From: Chloroflexi bacterium TMED70
GTDB taxonomy: Bacteria; Chloroflexota; Dehalococcoidia; Lucifugimonadales; Lucifugimonadaceae
Assembly (NCBI GenBank): GCA_002171675.1
Contig: NHDX01000004.1
Coordinates: 10,412 to 21,566, forward strand
DNA: 11,155 bases
Reading direction: 5' to 3'
Shown here piece after piece: positions 1 through 6,602 of the stretch (position 1 is its first letter; every line of letters starts with the position of its first letter). Below the pieces are notes generated by a model. That model had not been told where the DNA came from, did no database searches, and saw only the letters and a program-made list of their open reading frames with translations. A program made the position numbers and the translations under genes.

Positions 1-1203
1 AATTTAGGAAGATTAAGTCTTAGTAATAAAATTAACGATATTTCATTTTTATCAGATTCTATATTAAATAATGAAGCAAATTTTGAAAATTTTATATTAT
101 CAGCTTTTGAAGGATTTTTTTTAGGTAGATATAAGTTTGACAAATACAAGTCTAATATTGAAAAAGAAAAAGACGATACAAATATTTTTGTTATATCTTC
201 AAAAAACCAAGATAAAATAAAAAATGTAGTCGAAAAATCAATAATAACTTCTAGCGCAGAAATGAAAGCCAAAAGTCTGGTTAATGAACCTGCAAACACA
301 CTATCTCCTACAGAATTATCCAATTATTCAAAAAAATTGGCATCGAATAAAATTCAATGCAAAATTTTAGAGGAAGATGAGTGTAGCAAACTTGGTATGA
401 ATGCATTTTTAGGTGTAGGTAAAGGTTCAGTAGAGCCTTCTAAACTTATTCATTTGTCATATAAACCTAGAAAAAATGAAGATTCTATTTGGTTTATTGG
501 TAAAGCTATTATGTTTGATAGTGGAGGGCTTTCTCTAAAACCGTCTGGATCTATGCTTTCAATGAAAGGTGATATGGGGGGATCAGCTTCTGTTATTTCT
601 GCAATTGAGGCAATAGCAAATCTCGATTTAGACATTAATATAGAAGCTCTATGCTTAGCGACAGAAAATATGCCAAGTGGAAGTGCCCAAAGGCCTAGCG
701 ATGTAGTAAAAGCTATGGATGGAACATTTATTGAAATTGAGAATACTGATGCTGAAGGAAGACTTACTTTAGCTGATGCAGTAACGTATGCCAGAAAAAT
801 GAATGCTAAAGCAATTATAGATGTTGCAACCTTAACTGGTGCAGCAGCAATTGGATTGGGAAGAGGGAATATTTCTGGATTTTCAAATGATGATAAGTTA
901 ATGAAGAATGTTATTGCTGCAGGTTTGGAGACAGGAGACTCAGTTTGGGAACTTCCCTTAGACTCAATTTCAAAGAAACAGAATAACTCCCTAATAGCAG
1001 ATATAAAAAATACTGGTGGAAGAAATGCAGGTACTATAACAGCTGCTCATTTTATAAATCACTTTGTTAAGGATACTCCATGGGTTCATTTAGATATTGC
1101 AGCTAATATGATGACTCTCTCCGATGATAGATGGCATAATAAAGGTGCAACTGGGATACCCACAAGATTATTGATAGAATTAGCAAATAAATTACAAAAA
1201 TAG
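1..1203 (+). CDS. pepA: Leucyl aminopeptidase (M17 family), 5'-truncated
   Basis: A cytosolic metalloexopeptidase that removes N-terminal amino acids from peptides. The frame is open from base 1, so the gene begins upstream of the window; 400 codons are visible. The ATG at 262 lies in the middle of the conserved region, just before VNEPANTLSP, and is not the real start. In fragment numbering the two-metal site of family M17 is complete: K168 and D173 (GKAIMFDSGG), K180 (SLKP), D191 (MKGDMGG), and D250, E252, R254 (NTDAEGRLTLADA). The C-terminal part keeps the IADIKNTGGRNAGTITAA and HLDIA blocks and KGATG, followed by a normal C-terminus. The usual GKGxTFDSGG reads GKAIMFDSGG here, a conservative variant that leaves the ligands intact. 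The stop is 11 nt before the next gene, so the two are probably co-transcribed. Family assignment is firm; substrate preference is not known. Confidence 0.95.
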   Translation, partial: NLGRLSLSNKINDISFLSDSILNNEANFENFILSAFEGFFLGRYKFDKYKSNIEKEKDDTNIFVISSKNQDKIKNVVEKSIITSSAEMKAKSLVNEPANTLSPTELSNYSKKLASNKIQCKILEEDECSKLGMNAFLGVGKGSVEPSKLIHLSYKPRKNEDSIWFIGKAIMFDSGGLSLKPSGSMLSMKGDMGGSASVISAIEAIANLDLDINIEALCLATENMPSGSAQRPSDVVKAMDGTFIEIENTDAEGRLTLADAVTYARKMNAKAIIDVATLTGAAAIGLGRGNISGFSNDDKLMKNVIAAGLETGDSVWELPLDSISKKQNNSLIADIKNTGGRNAGTITAAHFINHFVKDTPWVHLDIAANMMTLSDDRWHNKGATGIPTRLLIELANKLQK

Positions 1204-1214
1204 AAGAGGGAACT
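1204..1214 (+). promoter_or_regulatory. Ribosome binding site of the RraA-like gene
   Basis: AAGAGGG directly follows the aminopeptidase stop codon and lies 4-5 nt before the ATG at 1215. It supports that start and translation from a shared mRNA. Confidence 0.6.
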
Positions 1215-1964
1215 ATGGAAAGATCATATAAACCAGTAGAAGTAAGCAAAGAACTATTAGAAAGATATAAAAAGGTGCCTGTAGCTACAGTTTGGTCATG
1301 CTTAAATAATTATTTGGGAGTTCCTCTACCGTTTATGGAAGGGGTTAAACCAATGACTCCAAATAAAAGATTAGCTGCAAGAGCAAGAACTCTAAGATTT
1401 TTACCACCAAGAGTAGATATTGATTCTGAAAATAAGAAAGACAAAGAAAAATCTCCTGAAATGAGAGCAATGTCTAGATGTGGTGAAGATGATGTTTTAG
1501 TAGCAGATATGATGGGAGCTAAATATGCAGCTATAGGAGGAGACGTAAAGTTATTACTTCTAAAAATGAATAAAGCTGCAGGACTAGTAACAGACGGAGC
1601 CATTAGAGATTTAGATGTGTTAGAAGAAGAAGAATATAACCTAATTGTTTATGCTCAAGAAAGAACTCCTTATGGAGGTAGACCTTGGGCAGAACCTGCT
1701 GAAGAAAATATTGATATTCAATGTGGAGGAGCACTAGTAAGACCCGGAGATGTGATAGTAGGAGATAATGATGGAGTGGCAGTTGTACCTTCTTGGTTTG
1801 CAGAAGAATGTATAGCGTGGGTAGAAGATCATGAAGGAGCAGAAGCTTTTGTGAAGGAAAAAATAATGAAAGAAAACGTTGTTCCTGGCAAGTATTATCC
1901 GCCTTCTCAAGATACAATTAATGAGTATCGTAAATCCATAGGTAAGGGACCTGCTAATCATTAG
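1215..1964 (+). CDS. RraA-like / HMG-CHA aldolase-family protein
   Basis: A 249-residue member of the RraA-like fold family. The family includes 4-hydroxy-4-methyl-2-oxoglutarate/4-carboxy-4-hydroxy-2-oxoadipate aldolases, oxaloacetate decarboxylases and RNase E inhibitors. The helix TVWSCLNNYLG (25-35) matches the family N-terminus. AAGLVTDGAIRDLDVL (121-136) carries the substrate-binding R131 and metal-associated D132. GGALVRPGDV (171-180) followed by VGDNDGVAVVP (182-192) is the conserved C-terminal block. At 249 residues it exceeds the roughly 160 of E. coli RraA. Part of the excess is a charged Lys/Glu/Asp stretch at about 67-82 and a C-terminal extension after about 195. An aldolase or decarboxylase role is more likely than RNase E inhibition because the catalytic Arg-Asp pair is present, but the substrate cannot be read from sequence. 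The gene sits between the aminopeptidase and two tRNAs on the same strand. Confidence 0.85.
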   Translation: MERSYKPVEVSKELLERYKKVPVATVWSCLNNYLGVPLPFMEGVKPMTPNKRLAARARTLRFLPPRVDIDSENKKDKEKSPEMRAMSRCGEDDVLVADMMGAKYAAIGGDVKLLLLKMNKAAGLVTDGAIRDLDVLEEEEYNLIVYAQERTPYGGRPWAEPAEENIDIQCGGALVRPGDVIVGDNDGVAVVPSWFAEECIAWVEDHEGAEAFVKEKIMKENVVPGKYYPPSQDTINEYRKSIGKGPANH

Positions 1965-1974
1965 TACTACCCAT

Positions 1975-2051
1975 GGTGGGCGTGGTGTAGTGGTTAACAC
2001 GACCGGCTGTGACCCGGTAGATCGAGGGTTCGATCCCCTCCGCCCACCCCA
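1975..2051 (+). tRNA. tRNA-His (anticodon GTG)
   Basis: A full cloverleaf can be drawn. The acceptor GTGGGCG (1976-1982) pairs with CGCCCAC (2041-2047). The D stem is GTGT/ACAC, the anticodon stem ACCGG/CCGGT, and the loop CTGTGAC has GTG at 2009-2011. The T arm contains GGTTCGATCC. G at 1975 is the encoded G-1, facing discriminator C at 2048; this pair is the histidyl-tRNA synthetase identity element. CCA (2049-2051) is encoded. The gene starts 10 nt after the RraA-like stop codon, so it is likely released from a read-through transcript. Confidence 0.97.
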
Positions 2052-2056
2052 GATAT

Positions 2057-2133
2057 GCGCCCGTAGCTCAATTGGATAGAGCATCTGGCTTCGAACCAGA
2101 GGGTTGGGGGTTCGAGTCCTCCCGGGCGTGCCA
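2057..2133 (+). tRNA. tRNA-Arg (anticodon TCG)
   Basis: The acceptor GCGCCCG (2057-2063) pairs with CGGGCGT (2123-2129); the first pair is a G-U wobble rather than the common G-C. The D stem is GCTC/GAGC and the anticodon stem TCTGG/CCAGA. The loop CTTCGAA puts TCG at 2091-2093. The T arm is GGGGG TTCGAGT CCTCC. The discriminator is G, followed by an encoded CCA at 2131-2133. Only five bases separate it from tRNA-His, so both come from one precursor. Confidence 0.97.
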
Positions 2134-2172
2134 AAAATAATTTAATAGTCTTTAAACTTTTTTATTTTTTGA
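2134..2172. terminator. Possible weak bidirectional terminator
   Basis: Between tRNA-Arg and the facing helicase stop lies an A+T-only inverted pair: AAAAATAA right after the tRNA CCA and TTATTTTT about 20 nt later, next to T-runs. It could end both convergent units, but it has no GC stem and is only a weak candidate. Confidence 0.3.
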
Positions 2173-2174
2173 TC

Positions 2175-5100
2175 TCAGTCAAGAGTGTTTATTAATTTAT
2201 CAATATTATTGTCTAGAGAATTTAACTTACAAAAATAATTCAATCTTTCCATATCTTCGATTGATGAACAATAAAAATTAAGTAATTTAGAATTTAGCAG
2301 TATTATTGCTAAACACTTTGCTCTTGAAATAGATACATTTAATCTTCTAAAGTCAAAGAAAAAATCTGAACCTCTAGGAATATTTTCTGGGTCTGAAGAA
2401 GTATAAGATACAATAACAATTGGGGCTTCTTGGCCTTGGAAATTATCTATAGTACCTACTTGTGCTTCAGGTATTTCTTCTTTAATTAAGTTGACTTGAG
2501 CATTAAATGGGCTAACAACTAAAATATCTTTTTGAGTTATCTTTTTCTTTTTATTTTCTCTATTTATCCAAGTGTTATTTATAAGTTTTTCATATATATT
2601 TTTTGTGAAATGAGCCTCTTCAATATTTTGGACTGAATAATCAGAATGATTTATATCTGCCACAAAAATACCATTATTTATTTCTTTATTGTTAATAATT
2701 ATTTTTTGATTTTTATTCAATATATCGCTATCGAGTCTTTTTTCGTAAAAACTATCTGAAATAAACTCACAAACACTTGAATGCATTCTGTAGCTTTTAT
2801 CTAGGAAAATACCTTTATCGTTACTTATAGTATTTTTTTCAGAAATCAAATATTCAATAGGTGATAAGGAAGATTCACCTTCTATATTGCCAGTAGTTGG
2901 TTGTGGTAATTGCATATGATCACCTATAAGAACTATATTTTTTGCAGATAGAGAAGAAGCAATAACTTTTGAAATACTCATTTGGCCTGCTTCATCAAAG
3001 AAAATATAGTCAAAATTTTTATCTTCTTTACTATTTATCCTATGATTAGAGTTTGATAAAGCCCAAGTAGTACCTGCAACTAATTGGTAATCTTTTACAT
3101 TGACTTTATTAGTATCACCTATTTGTATATTTGAGAATTGGTGATCTGTTTTTCCTGAACTAGACTTATATATTCCTTTAAAACTAACTTTAGATTCAAT
3201 AGCAAAGTCGTCTATTGATTTAATTAGGTTTATTATAGCTTTATGAGAGTGGCAAACGATTGCAATTCTATAGTTTGATTCAATAAGATCTAAGATTATT
3301 CTTGAGCTTGTATAGCTTTTCCCAGTTCCAGGTGGTCCTTGCATGACAATATAAGAATTGTTCATATTTTTAATTCTATTTTTTATAGCTTCTATTGAGT
3401 TGTTAAATTCAATTTTCCCTTTATATGAAGTGTCCTTTTTATGTAACAAAGATTTTATTGCAGGATAAGAATTTTTGTAACTATAATCTTTTATAAATTC
3501 TGCAACAGCATTATCAATTGATTTAGTATTTAGGGGCTGCGAAGGTGTCAATGATAAAGGTGGTATTTTGTTTTTTCCTAATCTTATTTTTACTTCAAAA
3601 TTTTTATAATCAACAGATAGGATCCTAGATGAATTCTCACCATTCTGATCTAAAACTGTGTCACCAGGTTTCATTTTAGTAATTTGTTCGGGATATTTAA
3701 AATTAAGTATCTTAAAGTTTCCATCATTACTTTCATTAGTTAGATTCAATCCACCAATACAATTATTATCCTCTATAAGATCTTCTGTGTCTTTTTCTTT
3801 ATTTGAGAAGAAGCTCCACCAATCAGGTCTTTGTTCTTTTCTATTATAAAAATTTAGTTGATCTAAAATTGGTTTGATTTCTTTTTCAGATTCATCAAGA
3901 TTTTCTATTGTTAAGCTAAGATTTTTTTCGATTTGAATTTGTTCTAAGTTAGATTCACTAATTTTTTCATCAATTAAATCTTTTTTATTGAAATTTATAT
4001 GCTTTGGTTTTATTTCATTAAGCCAATTTTGAAGATAAATTAATGATTTGCAATCTTGCTTATTGTACAAAATTATTTCTTCTAAAATTTCATCATGCCC
4101 GCTATCTAAGTATTTTTCAAATGCAACTAAACTATCTTGACCTGAAGAAATATCTTCCTCTCTATTAATTTGATAGAATTTTTCAATAGTTTTTAATTTA
4201 TAATTTTCTGCTGAAATAAGTAGTGAATCTTTAACAACCTTAAATAAGTCAATTAATTTTTTTTCTCTAAGAATAAAATCAACCTCAAATATTTTAGTTT
4301 CATATTTTTGAGAAAGTTTTTTTAATGCTGTTTCTTCATAAGCATTGTAATGATAAATATGAGCGTCTTTATATTTTTTTAAATGAGAAAAAATAAAATC
4401 AATTAGGTCTTCAAATGCTTTTTTTTCTTCTTCGTGGTTTATAGCTACAAACTTCAAAAAAGTCTCTTGACCAAAAGATCTATAATAAATCCCAAACAAA
4501 TATTCTAAGCCTGATGATTTAGAATTTTCATCGAAATACATGGGATATCCTTCAATGTCAAAAAATAGATCATTGTGAGATGGTTCTGGTAAAATTTCAA
4601 AACCTATTAGTTTATTAGGATCGCTAATTTCTTTTTTTTGGTCAAATATTATTTTATATTCTAATTTTTTTGTATTTCTTTCATGGAATTGTAAAGAAGA
4701 TTGCAACTTAAGAATCTCTAAAGAATTTTTATTTATTCCCTTAATTTGAATATTTGAATCTATAGTGGATAATTTTTCTAAAGTATCAATATTTTGATTT
4801 TGTAGAAATTTTATTTGATTTTTTTTAATATTTGCAACTTGGTTTAGGTGATCTTCTTTTTTCCAATTAGATTCGCATAATAGTTTATAATCACAGACGT
4901 TGCATAAGTTACATTTAGAAGCTTCAGGGATTTCATTTTGAGAATTTATAAAATCTAAAATTCTATTTTTTATATTAAGAAAATATTCATAATACTTTCC
5001 TATTTCAATATCGTGTGATGATTGATCTCTTAGAATTATTTTTCCTGAGTTTGGGAGTAAACTATATTTTTTATCCAAAATATAAGAATAGTGACACAAT

Positions 5101-5501
5101 TGTAAAATATTTTCTGGTTTTAGTCTAAAAGCAGATTTTACATCCCAAGGCTCATAATAATTATCTTTGAATACTAAAAAGTCTGGTGAACCGGTAAATT
5201 TTTTATATCTTAGATATGGTTGGTAAATAATCTTTTCATTTCTCTTTATTGCTTTATCCGTTAGGTTTTCTTTTTCTTCAAAGCTAAGATTTTTATCAAT
5301 TTCATAAATATTTTCAGATTTTCTTAATTCATCTAAATAATTTTTTTCATGTTCTATTCCGATTTTTCTTATAATTTCTAGCCAAGGGTCATAATTTTTA
5401 GAAAAATCTTTTGGAGGTTCTAAAAAGTCTAGCCAAGTTTTATGTTGGCATTGAGAAAAATCTTGTATTGAATAAGCTGTTATGTTTTTATTTTTTTTCA
5501 A
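2175..5501 (-). CDS. TM0106-type RecB-like nuclease / RNase H-like / SF1 helicase fusion
   Basis: A 1108-residue multidomain DNA or RNA processing enzyme. Residues 1-210 are a RecB/Cas4-like PD-(D/E)XK nuclease: H51, D107 in PDFLVF, D120-V-K122. C18 plus C200-X2-C203-X5-C209 matches the four-cysteine Fe-S pattern of Cas4, AddB and Dna2; C197 is an extra cysteine. About 225-270 resembles a helix-hairpin-helix linker. About 310-495 is a DEDD-type RNase H-like exonuclease domain: D315-I-E317, HYNAYEETAL (384-393), YNKQDC with D483. From about 700 there is a UPF1/Dna2-like superfamily 1 helicase: Walker A GPPGTGKS (722-729), DEAGQ (836-840), GDHMQLPQP (860-868), YRMH (904-907), TIDNFQGQE (1017-1025) and RRLNVSISRAK (1052-1062). 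All catalytic motifs look intact. The start is TTG; a TGA lies 12 codons upstream with only a rare ATT between. No clear Shine-Dalgarno is seen. It is probably involved in repair, recombination or defence, but the role is not established and no partner gene adjoins it. Confidence 0.9.
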   Translation of the reverse strand: MKKNKNITAYSIQDFSQCQHKTWLDFLEPPKDFSKNYDPWLEIIRKIGIEHEKNYLDELRKSENIYEIDKNLSFEEKENLTDKAIKRNEKIIYQPYLRYKKFTGSPDFLVFKDNYYEPWDVKSAFRLKPENILQLCHYSYILDKKYSLLPNSGKIILRDQSSHDIEIGKYYEYFLNIKNRILDFINSQNEIPEASKCNLCNVCDYKLLCESNWKKEDHLNQVANIKKNQIKFLQNQNIDTLEKLSTIDSNIQIKGINKNSLEILKLQSSLQFHERNTKKLEYKIIFDQKKEISDPNKLIGFEILPEPSHNDLFFDIEGYPMYFDENSKSSGLEYLFGIYYRSFGQETFLKFVAINHEEEKKAFEDLIDFIFSHLKKYKDAHIYHYNAYEETALKKLSQKYETKIFEVDFILREKKLIDLFKVVKDSLLISAENYKLKTIEKFYQINREEDISSGQDSLVAFEKYLDSGHDEILEEIILYNKQDCKSLIYLQNWLNEIKPKHINFNKKDLIDEKISESNLEQIQIEKNLSLTIENLDESEKEIKPILDQLNFYNRKEQRPDWWSFFSNKEKDTEDLIEDNNCIGGLNLTNESNDGNFKILNFKYPEQITKMKPGDTVLDQNGENSSRILSVDYKNFEVKIRLGKNKIPPLSLTPSQPLNTKSIDNAVAEFIKDYSYKNSYPAIKSLLHKKDTSYKGKIEFNNSIEAIKNRIKNMNNSYIVMQGPPGTGKSYTSSRIILDLIESNYRIAIVCHSHKAIINLIKSIDDFAIESKVSFKGIYKSSSGKTDHQFSNIQIGDTNKVNVKDYQLVAGTTWALSNSNHRINSKEDKNFDYIFFDEAGQMSISKVIASSLSAKNIVLIGDHMQLPQPTTGNIEGESSLSPIEYLISEKNTISNDKGIFLDKSYRMHSSVCEFISDSFYEKRLDSDILNKNQKIIINNKEINNGIFVADINHSDYSVQNIEEAHFTKNIYEKLINNTWINRENKKKKITQKDILVVSPFNAQVNLIKEEIPEAQVGTIDNFQGQEAPIVIVSYTSSDPENIPRGSDFFFDFRRLNVSISRAKCLAIILLNSKLLNFYCSSIEDMERLNYFCKLNSLDNNIDKLINTLD

Positions 5502-5526
5502 TTTTTTATATACAAATATATGAATT

Positions 5527-5555
5527 AGAATAGATCATTTATTTTTTCTTAACAA
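5527..5555 (-). promoter_or_regulatory. Possible sigma-70 promoter of the helicase gene
   Basis: On the minus strand TTGTTA (5550-5555) is separated by exactly 17 bp from TATTCT (5527-5532); each hexamer matches consensus at four of six positions. It would give a leader of only about 20 nt before the TTG start. In DNA this AT-rich, chance matches are common. Confidence 0.3.
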
Positions 5556-5584
5556 CCTGTTTGACACATTCTTAAATAATAAAA

Positions 5585-5765
5585 CCCACCTCCAGAGTAA
5601 ACTGCCTGAGCATCAACCAGTAAGCCTAAGAAGCGGGCTTATTTCTTGAAAATAAATCAGATAGCATTATTTACACAGGGTAAAAACTCTTAAAAACTTT
5701 TCGTCGCCGAAAGCCGAAAAAGACCACTACTTTTCAGACTGTTATCTAGCAGTTCCTCTGAATAT
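5585..5765. ncRNA. Putative structured RNA gene (strand unresolved)
   Basis: An island of about 170 nt lies inside the 405-bp gene-free gap 5502-5906. GC is about 50% over 5581-5640 and 47% over 5701-5760, against about 7% in 5761-5820. The ends pair: CAGAG (5593-5597) with CTCTG (5756-5760), AACTGC (5600-5605) with GCAGTT (5749-5754), and, across an asymmetric 9x5 loop, AACCAGT (5615-5621) with ACTGTT (5738-5743). Inside are local hairpins: AAGCC/GGCTT (5622-5640), TTTAC/GTAAA (5670-5684) and GAAAAAG/CTTTTC (5716-5735). A near-180-nt interrupted rod with a side bubble is the general shape of 6S RNA, but I see no sequence match to it, to tmRNA, to RNase P RNA or to SRP RNA. On the minus strand a perfect TATAAT sits at 5787-5792, and a T-rich run follows the stem at about 5575-5585. 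On the plus strand TTGACA (5561-5566) lacks a -10 at proper spacing. Minus is slightly favoured. Confidence 0.5.
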
Positions 5766-5906
5766 TTATCAAGTTATTAGAATAATATTATAAAAAAAAT
5801 AATAATCAATAAATTTTTTTCCCAGAAAAATGGAATTTTTATTTTTTAGTTGAAAATTTATAAATATAACTGTTTTTTGTCATATATATAATACTTTCCC
5901 AAACTT
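5766..5906. other. Extremely AT-rich spacer
   Basis: This is the remainder of the gap between the RNA-like island and the exporter gene. It is nearly all A and T, with the minus-strand TATAAT at 5787-5792 and a TTCCC/GGAA imperfect inverted repeat around 5819-5835. The latter is flanked by T-runs and might help end a transcript. There is no open frame with coding character. Confidence 0.5.
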
Positions 5907-6521
5907 CTAATTTATAAGTAATTTGTATATGATGAATAATGAAATTCCGATCAAGATCATGCTAGAACTTAAGTTTAATATTTTTTCTTTATTTAAGAAT
6001 TTCCTAATAGCGCTATTTCCTACAGAAAATGAGATAAAGGTATACCAAAGAAAATCTATTATTGAAGCAATGGAAGCTAAGTAAAAAGTTTCAAAAACAG
6101 TAGTTTCAGAGTTTATGAATTGAGAAAAAATTGCGAAGAAAAAAATTGTTATTTTGGGATTAAAGAAACAAATTAAAAAGCCTTCTATGAAGTTTTCTGT
6201 AAGTAATTTTTTTGAAATTATTTTCTGTTTGCTGTTTGAATTGGACCTAAGAATTTTTATTGCTATAAAAATAAGATAAACAACTAATATTAATGTTAGA
6301 TAATCTAATATTTTAGAATTTATTTTAAAAAATAATGATATTCCTACGATTGATATCAAGCAGTAAAAAAAAATACCTATAGCGTGACCTAAACCCGTTA
6401 TGGTTCCACTTAGTATGCCATTTGCTATTCCATTTCTAGATATTAAAACTAAACTTGGTCCAGGAGATGCAGCCCCTAGAAAGCAGGTAATAATAACTTG
6501 TAATAAAATGATCGTATTCAA
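5907..6521 (-). CDS. LysE/RhtB-family amino acid exporter
   Basis: A 204-residue inner-membrane protein of the LysE/RhtB family, which exports amino acids such as lysine, threonine or homoserine and related compounds. The family signature GAASPGPSLVLISRNG (16-31) ends the first membrane segment, and a second conserved block FFNPK (118-122) lies in the central segment. About six hydrophobic segments are visible, and the length is typical (about 200-210). The start is TTG: an in-frame TAA lies four codons upstream and no ATG precedes the signature, so TTG must serve. A Shine-Dalgarno is not evident. The substrate is unknown. It is divergent from the aminotransferase gene. Confidence 0.9.
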   Translation of the reverse strand: MNTIILLQVIITCFLGAASPGPSLVLISRNGIANGILSGTITGLGHAIGIFFYCLISIVGISLFFKINSKILDYLTLILVVYLIFIAIKILRSNSNSKQKIISKKLLTENFIEGFLICFFNPKITIFFFAIFSQFINSETTVFETFYLASIASIIDFLWYTFISFSVGNSAIRKFLNKEKILNLSSSMILIGISLFIIYKLLIN

Positions 6522-6565
6522 TGTTAATAATTATTTACTTATCATCATAAAATATATTTCATAGA

Positions 6566-6571
6566 TATAAT
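6566..6571 (+). promoter_or_regulatory. Likely -10 element of the aminotransferase gene
   Basis: A perfect TATAAT stands 31 bp before the ATG at 6603 in the 81-bp divergent gap. No good -35 hexamer is found at 16-18 bp upstream, so the element is only probable. Confidence 0.4.
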
Positions 6572-6590
6572 ACAGTTAGCAAAATAATCC

Positions 6591-6597
6591 AAAGAGG
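6591..6597 (+). promoter_or_regulatory. Ribosome binding site of the aminotransferase gene
   Basis: AAAGAGG ends 5 nt before the ATG at 6603 and fixes that start. Confidence 0.65.
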
Positions 6598-6602
6598 TAG
6601 CT

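Noticed and set aside
262..1203. Aminopeptidase starting at the ATG at 262
   Set aside because: The frame is open and family-like back to base 1 (for example SAFEGFFLGRYKFDKYKS), so this ATG is internal.
1310..1917. Minus-strand open frames opposite the RraA-like gene
   Set aside because: They lie antisense to a well-supported gene, have no family resemblance and no ribosome sites; they are shadow frames.
1734..2084. Minus-strand frame of 116 codons across both tRNAs
   Set aside because: Its N-terminal part is translated from the reverse of tRNA sequence, a common false call.
2057..2175. tRNA-Arg as an integration site with the helicase as an inserted island
   Set aside because: No second copy of the tRNA 3' end (TTCGAGTCC...GGGCGTGCCA) is visible anywhere in the window and no integrase gene is present.
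5585..5765. tmRNA, RNase P RNA, SRP RNA, or a SAM, TPP or lysine riboswitch
   Set aside because: Key signatures are absent on both strands: no tRNA-like TTCGA end or tag peptide, no GAGGAAAGTCC/ACAGAA pair, no SRP tetraloop core, and no full riboswitch core.
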